Of a stretch of DNA of 64,000 nt, positions 36,641 through 46,070 are shown piece after piece. This stretch comes from Neurospora intermedia. Lineage: Eukaryota; Ascomycota; Sordariomycetes; Sordariales; Sordariaceae. Numbering within the stretch: the stretch's first letter is position 1; each line of letters begins with the position of its first letter. Location of the stretch: the NCBI GenBank assembly GCA_037102815.1, contig BTPP01000006.1, positions 3,378,235 to 3,442,234 on the forward strand, read 5' to 3'. The notes beneath the pieces were generated by a model. It did not search any database and was not told the origin of the DNA. It was given only the letters and a program-made list of their open reading frames with translations. A program made the translations under genes and the position numbers.

Positions 36641-36951
36641 ACTTACAAGAAGAGGGTATTTAGAACGATTAATTAGTATAAAAATTAATTAAATACAATA
36701 ACTTTATATACGTTAAGGGTATTATTAATAGGTATAGAGTACTAGTATAAATATATAATATGTGGATTGCTGGCGCTAGTTAATAGTATAGCTGTATGTA
36801 AAGTGCTGGTGCAAATGGCCGTATGAAAAAGAGCGAAAAGAAATGGCTAAGGTATAGCGATGTTGCGTGTATTGAAAAGACGAAATTTTGCGGGTAAAAA
36901 CGGGATTTACGATGTTAGGTGTCATCAGCTGTACTGGCCCCATTTTTCTGG

Positions 36952-36997
36952 AAAGTGCGTGCCTGTAAGTTTTTGGTGCGTGTCGGTAAGTTAACTC
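36952..36997 (-). repeat. MULE right terminal inverted repeat (46 bp)
   Basis: Exact inverted copy of 15434-15479, followed at once by the duplication TTGTTTTT (36998-37005). About 200 bp inside this end (from about 36750) are also not AT-biased, so the RIP signature fades before the border. Confidence 0.95.
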
Positions 36998-37005
36998 TTG
37001 TTTTT

Positions 37006-37319
37006 GGACACCCTTGTAACCAGGGCCCGGTCTATACTCCAGAGGTAGTGTAATGACGCAGCGAAATTGTCCTCAAGGCCGTCAAACGTGTAAATTTGCG
37101 GTCTGTGGTAGAAATGATCAACGGCAGCTGACAAGAAGCGTGATAAAGAAGATTAAAACGGTGCAAGCTAAACATATCAGCGGAAAATAGCTTAAGCTGA
37201 CTCTAGGAAAACTCCATATCCCGATTCCAGCCCATCCATCCCAATTCCTTTTAGTATCATCAAGAAGCTAAGGGGTATAAGCGTAGGTGAACGTGTGACA
37301 CGAGTTAGTACAAAATAAA

Positions 37320-37354
<35 letters not shown>

Positions 37355-37475
37355 AAAAGAAAAAAAAAAGAAAAAAAAAACGTAGGCCAATTTTGAACCA
37401 CAGCTCACCATTACCTCCTCCCTCATTCATACCTCTGCCTACCACTTTTTCTCTGCCTCGCATGCCCTCATATCA
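37006..37475. other. Gap with a 60-bp A-rich homopolymer tract
   Basis: No gene is seen. From 37320 to 37380 the plus strand is almost pure A with a few G interruptions. Read from the transporter gene on the minus strand it is a T-tract about 100 bp past its stop codon. It lies about 320 bp outside the right MULE end. Confidence 0.6.
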
Positions 37476-39564
37476 CTATCCCCGCTGCTCCTCCAACTCA
37501 ATTCCACCGTATCCGCCACCATGCATCGCCCGATCCGCCTCCAACGGATTCCCCAAAACGCCCTTGTGGGAGATCTCCTTCTCAATTTGTCGCATATCAA
37601 CATGTCCAACGGCATTGACACCATCAAAGATGCGTGCGACTTCTTCAAGAGTCGGGCCTTTTGTCTCGACGTAGAAGAAGTAGACAAAAGTGAGTTCCAA
37701 GCAGTTCCATGTAGTGTACAAGAGAGTAACGTTCCAGTGGTGGGGGAGATCATCCCAGGCTAATTTGTTGGTTTGGCTTGGGGGAGTTAGCATTCAACCC
37801 GTGGAACGGCATAGCGGCAAAAGAGGGAGAAGAGCGGGAACAGAATCAAAGCGGGTAGTGGAGGGTGGTGATGCAGAGTTGGTAGAGGAAAGAAACAGTG
37901 TTTAGGTGAAAGCACCAGGAAGCCCACATGCAAGGAAGGAGCGGCAAAAGTGATATTAATAGAATGTCTTGATGAGATGAAAAGGAAAGGGTGGGCAGTG
38001 AAAAGAAATGAAAGGAAAAGAACTCACTTGGAGATGGCAAGCACAGCCTGCACCGTGATATTCATCAACATGATGCCTTTCGCCCTCAGATGAAACGGCA
38101 GGACCTCCAACGCATACGCCACGAGCAGTCCTGAAAACCCAATATCGTAAAAGATACCAAAGATCCAGATGGACACCAACTGCGTATAGCCACTGGTCAT
38201 GTTTGTCTCCCCACTATCCTCATACGCTGCGCCCGTTGCCGTTCAGCACGCAAAGCTCACGACCATACCGCACGTCGACATCAAGAACAGCGGCCTGCGT
38301 CCAAACCGGTCAACATTCAGCGCGGCGAAGATGGTAACGATCAGATCCAGGATGGTCTTCCCTGTCGAGATGGCCAGCTTATGGCTCTGCTCCGTTATCC
38401 CCGCCCCGCCGTATACAGCATTCATGTAATTACTGAACAAGGCATTGCCGGAGTACTGGCTAATGACACCCAGCGAGATTATGATGGCCAACCGCCACCT
38501 ATTTCCCTTGGTCCTGATAAAATCGACATAGCTCGATGCCTTATCCAGCTGCTTCTGGATGCGAATCGTCTCTTTGATCTCACGAAACTCAAACTGCACT
38601 GTTCTGTTGAGTCTATCACCGCCGGCATGCCACTTGGCGAGTATGTCGAGGGCCTCATCATGGCGTTCCTTGTTAATAAGGTATCGTGGAGATTCAGGAA
38701 GCCACCAAATGCCTGCGAGTTGGACGGCCGAGGGCAGAATCTGCAGGAGCGTGATGGAGCGCCATGACCAGCTGGAGGCAATGTTGGAGGTGCCCCATGC
38801 TATGCACGACACCAAAAGCGCGCCGGCATTCCAAACACAGTTGTAAATGGCGGTGACGGGGCCGCGATGTTGCGGGTGTACGATCTCGGTGAGAAGGAGG
38901 GGAGATGCCATTTGTGCGAGTGAGTTGCCAAAACCGAGGAGGAACCGGCCACCCATGTACACTGCCATTGTTAGTAATGAAACTCCCTGAGGAAGGCGAG
39001 AAAAAAAGGCATGTTCCTAGGTACTTCTGCAACCGTTGCAAAAACCTGTTAGAAACCCCCCGAAGATCATGGGCATGCCTCCAGCTACGATGGAGGGCCT
39101 TCGTCCATAATTATCGGCCACGTATGGGGTTATAAAGAACAATAAGATTGAACCGATGTTGACCACGTTAGTCAAGATTGCCAGCTTGCTATCCTCAACG
39201 GGATCTGCAAGGTCCGGGTTCAGCTTTGTCTCCGGGAAGAAGAAGTGGTTCCACACATGGATCTGTTGTGATGTGTTCAAGAGCATGCTGTCGTAGCCTG
39301 TCGTTGCCGATGCCACCAGAAGGAAGAAGGTCATGCCATAGAGCTTTCTCAAATGCGGTTCCTTCGTCCAGTCAACCCTCTCAAACCGCGGAGATTCTAC
39401 CTCCGCAATCTCATCGTAAATCCCCGAGACATTGTCTGGGTTTGGGTTGGGTAAACGTTCATTCTTTCGTCGGGGGCCCTTTCTTTGGGGTCGGCCCCAA
39501 TTTCGACCCGGATCGTTCGTGTCGTAGGCGTCGTTGTTGGCATTGACGTTGAGGACCAAGGCTG
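37476..39564 (-). pseudogene. MFS sugar transporter with in-frame TGA
   Basis: Three exons fit a hexose/lactose-permease-type transporter: about 39564-39025, 38961-38028 and 37776-37476. The 63-bp intron (GTACCT donor) joins as FCNGC-R-MYMGGRFLLGFGN. The 251-bp intron (GTGAGT, branch GCTAAC, AAG acceptor) joins as AISNQTNKLAWDDLPHHWN. Sugar-porter motifs are present: DNYGRRPS, PESPRYLI, DRFGRRPL and VETKGPTLEE. A TGA at 38243-38245 interrupts the frame in SFAC-stop-TATGAAY, where relatives usually have Trp (TGG); the frame stays open and in phase on both sides. It is a recent nonsense mutation or a sequence error. The N-terminal exon is not resolved: the frame stays open to 39853, but that part does not look coding and an acceptor lies at 39565. 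Confidence 0.72.
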
Positions 39565-42227
39565 CTGAGCAGGGAAAACTCCAAGTTGGGTTTAGACAAT
39601 GACACGTATGTGTAGAGGTAGGTAACCTTTGATCAAACTGGAGTCGATAGCAGGAATTGAATACCACGACAGGATATCGGAGAAGGAAAGGAGTAGCAGT
39701 GAGGGTTCCATCTCCGCGTAGTATATGAGGATCCCCAGAGCATCTACGTAGTAGTGTGTGATCCCCAGCGGGAACCAGGCGAAAAGGGGTCGGGGAAGTA
39801 TCGATATGCTGAAAGAGGCAACAAGAATAGGTGATCATTCTGGGGTAAGCCATCGTCGTGACATCCCGGTACCCATGGGTTGACGATGCGAGGCCACTAA
39901 TAGACCCCTGGGAAGGATTTCATCTCTGTTCGGTATGGTCTGTCTCAAACTTCACTTACCTACTTGGCCAAGTGTGGTATCATTCTTGATTTAAATAGAA
40001 AAAAATGCAGTAGTAGAGGGCCGGTACGAGGTCTGACTGGACTATCATCCAGAACTTTAACAAAACGGTGAAAAGACGGAGTCACCAGCCGTTGTTGCAT
40101 CGCAAGTGGCCGGCTCCTCTCATCAATGACACTGTGCCAAATAAGACTTCTTTCTGGATGTTCTATGCCTGGAGGTGGTGCAATGTGGATGGCGGGGAAG
40201 ACGGGTTCTACCTTGCGGAGGTTCTGCGCAGTTGAAGGCATTCTCTCACCCAATCGTAATGATCTCTTGTCTAGTGTATAGCGGTTATTGATGACCTGCA
40301 CTAGCAGTTTTGACTTAGACAATCGCCCAATATGGGCTGCATGCCACGAGATCCTCCACGTGTCTGTGCGTCTTCGTTCCTCAAACCCCTAGTCCGCCAT
40401 GATTGAACATAGTTTATCGAATCTGCGTGCAGCATACGCGAACTCAATTCCTGAGACATCTTTGCAGGTTGTAGAGCCCCTCGCTACCTCACGGTCGGTA
40501 TCGCTTATTCATGTGACGACTTACAGGAAAGGGTTGTGAGACTGGCTAGACCATCACTTGTAATTACCTCTAGGAAGCCTTATTCCCAATTCCCAACAGT
40601 CGGGAGATTATCGAACGTTCGACGCGTCGGATACCCCATGGACGGGTAAAGAGCATGGCTCGCTTGTCGCTGAAATAGAGCCAGGTGGATGGGACTCGGT
40701 GAGCAGGGCGAGGCCGCATTGAGTCGGAAACGCCAATTTTAATTTCGCTGAAGCACTTGTCGTGTTGCGCTACGGACCAACAACTTGTGTGGACGAGCAC
40801 ATCAGCAAGCTCTGCATCCGCCAGCCGTCGCCTGTCGTATTCGGTTTAGGAAAAGAGGTTGGAGCAAATATTCGAGCTGTGGCGCACAGTCTTGAAGTGG
40901 TGATGAGAACTCGGAAGGTCTGTGAGGTCCATATCAGCACAGCTGCAACTAGTGATGATGGATAAATGCCCCGTTGGTAGGAGGAGGCTATCACTCATCC
41001 ATCTTTTCCACGTGGAAGGGGACGGGAGCAGCAAGAGAGCGACCCAGGTGCTCAACCCCCCCAGCTTTCACTGTGGAGATCTTTGTCCATAAGGTTCGAG
41101 AACATAAGATCCAACCGCCAGTCCAACAGCAACTTCCGGATGGTAGGGCAGGGCTGTGACAGACATGGAGTGACATTATCCGCCGTAAACCCCACTTCCC
41201 GTCGTTCCATCAGTGTCGCATCCCTGACTGGAGTTTAACTGCGAAAGGAGGACGTCCCCGACCGGGTCGTCTCAAGCGGGCCGCTGTTCCCATCATTTTC
41301 TCCAATTTCCCCGGATTTTCGAAGCCTTCAGACTGTGCCACCAATACCAACGCCGATTTGGGATCCACGGGGAGTTTGGAGTAACTTGGCGTGGTCGGCA
41401 ATAATCGGTTGTGTGGGAGGTGCAAGACACGGAACTGAAGGAGATTCATGTGTTGTGACAATTCAGTTCCAAGGCAAGATGGAATGCACAGGATGCAGTG
41501 AGGTGGTCACCCATCGAAAACGGATACTTGGCAGCCCCGCACCGACCACACGACGGGCTACAGCCGAGTGCTATTGGTGCAGTCTAGCCCACACAGGCAG
41601 CTGCACACCCACTGCCTGCCGCTGAATGCCTTTACTGTACTGTCGGAACACCACAGTGCAGTGCCTGCCCGGGCCCCACCTGCTCGTGCCAGTGCCCTCG
41701 CTCAGGAGCACTTTCCATGTCCAGGCTGGGCCCGAAAAGTGACAACCACCAGAGAGAGGAAGAAAGAAGGAAGGGCGACGCCATAGTGATGGGGTCCCGG
41801 ACCTGATGAGTGAAAACAGCTTCCTCACCAATCACCGTACTGTACCGCTTCAATGGCAAGAATGCGTCGCGACACAGAGGGAAACACCAACTCGCCGAGT
41901 CGGAAGATGAACGGACGATAAAGTGCCTGTTTTAATCCATCGCATATCCCAGTATTGCCTCCCGCTCCTGGGTCCCGTCATTGCTAACAGTGGGATTTCA
42001 CTTGGCAGCCGAGGCAGCAACGCACCCAGAAAATGGCAAAGGGAACTTGGAAAGGGCAAAGGGAAAAGCCGTCTTTGATGTACCTACGGTCAAACTCCCG
42101 TCAGCTACAACTTTGACACCAGCAAACGAACATCAAAGCAGTTCTCAATGAATCAGTCAGTCATTCCTTCCGGCCCCTTGCTTTAGCCTGTCACCTCAAT
42201 TGCCCTCCTCAACATATCACACCAAAC
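39565..42227. other. Gene-poor stretch of about 2.6 kb
   Basis: It should contain the missing first exon and promoter of the sugar transporter. No other convincing gene is seen. A minus-strand frame at 39960-40322 (120 codons) has no motif and no splice partner. Plus- and minus-strand frames between 40570 and 42060 overlap heavily and look like chance frames in moderately GC-rich DNA. Confidence 0.4.
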
Positions 42228-43116
42228 TCAGTTCCCATCAAGATCATTATCATCACCATCGTCATTGTCCTCCCCCTCCCCACTACCACTCAACTCCAAC
42301 ACTCCAAAAGCCCACTCGTCCACCGCCTCATGCCCCTTTGTTGTCAGATTTGTCTTCATCCAACACGTGTGATGGGTTTCCTCGTCGCCCACGATCGCAC
42401 CCCATCCCGCTCCGGTGCATCCCTGCTTTTCCGCACACTTATCCAAGCACGAGTTGAAGCTGGTCGTGTTTACGGAGCCAATGTCGGCGGCTTCTCCTTT
42501 TCCAAAGTCAACGCCGCAGAGACGCTGGAACTTCTTGCTGCTGCTGCTACCGGGGCTGCTAGCATTACCGGCCACCGTTGCCGTGTAAAAAGTTCCGTTG
42601 ATGGATGGACACTCAATTTTTGCGATGGCGGTCGCAGTCGAAGACGCACTTGAAGCGCTGGTAGAGGTGGTAGTTGCGATTATCGGGGATGAGGTGATTG
42701 CCCTAGATGGGTTCATTAGTCCGGGTCATTGGGTCGGATATAGGAAGGAAAACCTACCCAAGTCCTGCCGTGATGCTCGCTTGCGCCAACTTCAAGTCAT
42801 TCTTGGCATCGTGGAGGTTCTTTTGGCTCACACCTAGACCTGCCGCAAGACCAACGACCGTCGCAAGAAGCAGGGCCAAGGTACCGATGACGGCAAGTGC
42901 GATGCTCCGTTTCACCGTGAGGAGGGTTGGCCCCGACCCGGCACCTGTGTTCTTTTCTGGCAACATCGGGGTGCGTTGGTCCGGATATGGATGCTGACTC
43001 TCGCCGGGCACAAAACCTGTCTTCTCCGCTTGCTGAGGATCAGGGAACGGCTGGTAAGGGAGTCCAGCTCCGACCTGTGTTGGTGGGTATTGTTGCTGGT
43101 AGCTGTAGCTCGCCAT
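42228..43116 (-). CDS. Single-pass protein with cysteine-containing ectodomain
   Basis: Predicted 277 residues from two exons, 43116-42758 and 42702-42228. The 55-bp intron (GTAGGT donor, GACTAATG branch, TCTAG acceptor) joins in phase. Residues 1-65 are Pro/Gln/Tyr-rich and cytoplasmic-looking (MASYSYQQQYPPTQVGAG). One membrane helix follows at about 70-93 (SIALAVIGTLALLLATVVGLA), then a Ser/Thr-rich stalk. The outer domain has spaced cysteines (IECPSINGTFYTA, FQRLCGVDF, FNSCLDKCAEKQGCTGAGWG, THHTCWMKTNL) resembling PAN/Apple-like modules of fungal surface proteins, ending in an acidic tail. It may bind carbohydrate or protein at the cell surface, which is inference. The model is well supported; the function is unknown. 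Confidence 0.78.
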
Positions 43117-43944
43117 CTGGACCTCGTCTTAAACTCCGACAATGGTCGAGACCAGACCTCGATGTTATATGTCCAGTCGACCAAGCCGCGATCCACACAA
43201 GCGGCGCAGCAAAACCAAAGGCTGAAGATGATCTTAATGAGATTCTGGACCAGCCTCGGACTTACACTAAAAGAGGCGTCAGGGGCTCGGTGTGGTACGA
43301 ATGAAACGCCCGAATTTTGATGCTGTGCAAGCGCGCTGAGTAACACCACCCTTCAATCTTCTTGGCGACAACGGCTGCTATTCTGCGGACCAGTCACGAT
43401 CGAATTTATCTCGGTGCCTGAATAAGCGCTAAGGATAAGCAAGCATTTCATCCTGCGTGATAACTGCCGTTGTATTTGATATCAGCCTCACTATCTTGAG
43501 ATAGGTGTAGCAATAATAAGGCATTGGGAGTACTGATTTATACATGAAAGGCAAAACCGCAGACAAATTCCAAACGACTAAAGTTCTGCATACTCGGTCT
43601 TTGAGCCTAGATTATACGAATAACTATCACGTAGTGTCTCGCGTTCCAGGTGTTTACCTAGGTACCTCCTCTCTGCGTTATTGTCAATCACAGCCCCTAA
43701 CCCTTATCTATCGATCTGGCCCTCGATAGACCGGGGCACTTTGAGGGTGACGTCATCGTACCATGCCGCTTCCATCGCGACATTGCAGCTGAACAAATCC
43801 GACGTTATTCATCTTCCCTTCCTTCTCTATTGGGCGAGCGCCGAAAATAATCTTATGAAATTGTTGACGAGCCTACGCTGGATCAGCTTGCGATATATTG
43901 CCCATCACCATTCCACCCGCATCCTGCATTGGTCGTCATCGGAG
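43117..43944. other. Divergent promoter region
   Basis: About 830 bp between two divergently transcribed genes. A TACCT-type palindrome occurs near 43655-43669 (TTACCTAGGTACCTCC). The 3' part stays open in frame with the downstream gene from 43681 but looks untranslated, except possibly 43855-43944, which could code an Arg/Leu/Ser-rich presequence (MKLLTSLRWISLRYIAHHH). Confidence 0.45.
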
Positions 43945-45888
43945 ATGTCCACCTCTACCCCGTCCTCCACTGCTCCAAGTACCTCTACCAACCAGAAGCC
44001 ACTAAAACACCGATCCGTGGTCTCTTCTTTCATTTTCAAACTCCCCCCTGCTTACTTTTCCCCTCCATCCTCCTCCCCCTCCTCCTCTCTACCGACTACC
44101 TCTAATTTTGATCCATCTATTCAAAAACCGCTCGTGGCTCTGTTCAAACGCTCGGACAAAGTCAGCACTTACACCCATCACTACGCGCCCATCTCCGGTT
44201 CCATCGATTCAACCGACCCTTCCCCCCTTAGCGCAGCCTGGCGTGAGATTCATGAAGAGACCACTTTAACTGCTTCCGACCTGAAACTCCTTCGGCAAGG
44301 GAAGCCGTACACTTTCTCTGATGAATCAGTCGGGCGAGAATGGACAATTTGGCCGTTTGCATTTTTGTTGAAGGACCCGGCGGGGGATGGCGAGGGAAGC
44401 GAGAAAAGAATAAAGATCAATTGGGAGCACGAGGGGTGGGCATGGTTCGATCCGTTGGAAGTGCGAGACACTGAAGATTTCGGAGGAGTGCCGAAGCTGA
44501 AGGAGAGTTTGAGGAGGGTCTGGTTTGAGATTGATCTTGGACTTGAAGCCGGCAAGGTGCTGGCGGCGGGGTGTAAACGTCTAGAAGAGGATTATGTGAG
44601 TGGGGCGAGGCAAATGGCAGGTGATGCCTTGCGTATCTTGCGGGATGTGATCGACAAGATGGACGACGGTGTCTTGGCTGGAGAAAATGGAGATGGGAAA
44701 GAGGCCAAATGGTGGAAGGACATCAGAATGGCTGCATGGCATCTGTGGAAGAATGGACGGGAGAGTATGGGCGCGGCGATCATGTCTGCCTTGTTGTCTG
44801 CTTTGGCTTCCGTTGAGGCTGAAGTTTTCCAGGACCATACCACCAGCTCCAAGAGCAGCGGAAAGCAACTCAAATCGACCATCGTCTCCATTTTGGACCG
44901 GGAGATCTCCGCCCGCCCCTTGACCAATGATCAGATTTCCCGATCCTTCGCCTCCTACATCTCCCGTAACCCCCCCTCCTTCAATACACCTCAAAAACCT
45001 ATTTCTATACTGACCTTGTCAGAGTCCTCCACGATCACCCACGCCCTTTCCCATCTCCCCATTCTTCTCCCCAATTCCGTCCTTGATATCCGCATCCTTG
45101 AATCCCGCCCCCTGCTCGAAGGTGTCTCTCTCGCCGCCAGCCTCGCCAAAGCTCTCTCCACAGACTTGGCATCCAGTAACGACCGCCAACACAGCATCAC
45201 CATCTACACCGATGCCTCGGCCTGTCATGCCACTCAGGGGGTGCAGCTGGTGGTGATAGGCGCCGACCGCATCGCTTCTGATGGCTCAGTGAGTAACAAG
45301 ACTGGCTCGCTGTCTGTTCTCCTTGCCACTCAACACAACGCAAGAGAAGCCAAGGTGGTAGTCCTTTGCGACTCGGAAAAGGTGGCCCTCCCTGGACCGC
45401 CAGAACAGCACGTAGTAGAAGATCAGGGCTTGGAGCAAGTGACGAGGGTGTGGATGGGCGAGGGGAGCAGTAAGCGGATCAGAGGGGCTGCCAGGACAGT
45501 ATTGAACTTTGCTCATGCCACAAGATCTGAGGGGAAGAAGAAAGGGAAGAGACATGAAGAAAAGGAGAAGACGCAGGTAAAAGTGGAAGTGAGAAACGTG
45601 TCTTTTGAGTGGTGTGCTGGAGGGCTGATTGATGCTTACGTTACTGAGGAGGGTGAATGGAATGATGAGAACGTGAAGAAGAAGTCAGAGGCGCTGCAGG
45701 GTTTGGAGAAACGACTTTTTGAAGTCCTGTGGGCTGATGCTGCAGTGGTACCGAAAGAGGGAAATGTGAAAACGATACCAGCTCAAAATATCAAGTGTCA
45801 ACTGTCAAGGGAAGCCCATGGAGTGCGCGAAGGTACAGAGTTTTACCAATGTGTCATCGAAAAAGGCGAAGGACGCTGTGAGGTCTAA
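43945..45888 (+). CDS. Nudix hydrolase fused to eIF2B-like domain
   Basis: Intronless, 647 residues from the ATG at 43945 (GGAG before it, better context than the in-frame ATG at 43855). A Ser/Thr/Pro-rich start leads to a Nudix fold with box GSIDSTDPSPLSAAWREIHE followed by ETTL, holding the RExxEE metal-binding core. The second half matches the eIF2B alpha/beta/delta and methylthioribose-1-phosphate isomerase fold: VLDIRILESRPLLEG, VIGADRIASDGSVSNKTGS and a VVVLCDSEKV strand. Eukaryotic eIF2B subunits use this fold for regulation; MtnA-type enzymes use it for sugar-phosphate isomerisation. The GADRI...NKTGS segment is the ligand-site region. The combination suggests a metabolic enzyme acting on a nucleotide- or ribose-phosphate compound rather than an initiation factor (inference). 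A 5' extension could add a mitochondrial presequence. Confidence 0.87.
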   Translation: MSTSTPSSTAPSTSTNQKPLKHRSVVSSFIFKLPPAYFSPPSSSPSSSLPTTSNFDPSIQKPLVALFKRSDKVSTYTHHYAPISGSIDSTDPSPLSAAWREIHEETTLTASDLKLLRQGKPYTFSDESVGREWTIWPFAFLLKDPAGDGEGSEKRIKINWEHEGWAWFDPLEVRDTEDFGGVPKLKESLRRVWFEIDLGLEAGKVLAAGCKRLEEDYVSGARQMAGDALRILRDVIDKMDDGVLAGENGDGKEAKWWKDIRMAAWHLWKNGRESMGAAIMSALLSALASVEAEVFQDHTTSSKSSGKQLKSTIVSILDREISARPLTNDQISRSFASYISRNPPSFNTPQKPISILTLSESSTITHALSHLPILLPNSVLDIRILESRPLLEGVSLAASLAKALSTDLASSNDRQHSITIYTDASACHATQGVQLVVIGADRIASDGSVSNKTGSLSVLLATQHNAREAKVVVLCDSEKVALPGPPEQHVVEDQGLEQVTRVWMGEGSSKRIRGAARTVLNFAHATRSEGKKKGKRHEEKEKTQVKVEVRNVSFEWCAGGLIDAYVTEEGEWNDENVKKKSEALQGLEKRLFEVLWADAAVVPKEGNVKTIPAQNIKCQLSREAHGVREGTEFYQCVIEKGEGRCEV

Positions 45889-46070
45889 CAAATTTAACGC
45901 TAATTCTATCAAGTAAAAGGGGGTATAATCGCTAGTGCCAATGCCTGCCGTGCAATTTGTATCATGAGACTCCTAACAAGCAAGTGCATCCGTGGTGTTC
46001 AACACAAGGGAACTTCCAAACGCCAAAGACAAGAAGGATGCCACGAGAGAACCAACAACATAACATGGTC

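Larger units (their letters stand above)
15434..36997 (-). mobile_element. RIP-degraded Mutator-like (MULE) transposon with nested insertions
   Basis: The element has perfect 46-bp terminal inverted repeats and an 8-bp target duplication. Only about 3.1 kb of the 21,564 bp is the DNA transposon itself (arms 15434-16744 and 35211-36997, the latter after the TCCTC duplication copy); the rest is a nested Gypsy element. Minus-strand translation of the right arm gives MULE transposase motifs broken by TAA/TAG: LIDAIYKTNRYYLPY near 35750-35790, NEREEGFSFLI near 35660-35690 and YPTVIITDGNP near 35575-35615. These hold the first two acidic residues of the DDE site. The left arm continues the same strand and ends in an acidic, Glu/Arg-rich tail around 15790-15950. 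The Gypsy insertion therefore split the transposase. No intact protein remains. Confidence 0.9.

Noticed and set aside
15434-36997. The AT-rich island as a centromere or an ordinary low-complexity spacer
   Set aside because: Exact LTRs, inverted repeats, duplications and pol motifs explain it as RIP-mutated transposons; nothing calls for a centromere.
38225-38258. A micro-intron (GTGAGC to GCAG) that would remove the TGA in the sugar transporter
   Set aside because: It would be only about 34 nt, below the usual minimum, would shift the frame and would delete a conserved-looking segment.
39960-40322. A 120-codon minus-strand frame upstream of the sugar transporter
   Set aside because: No motif, no splice link to the transporter and a composition like surrounding intergenic DNA. 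Left unannotated.
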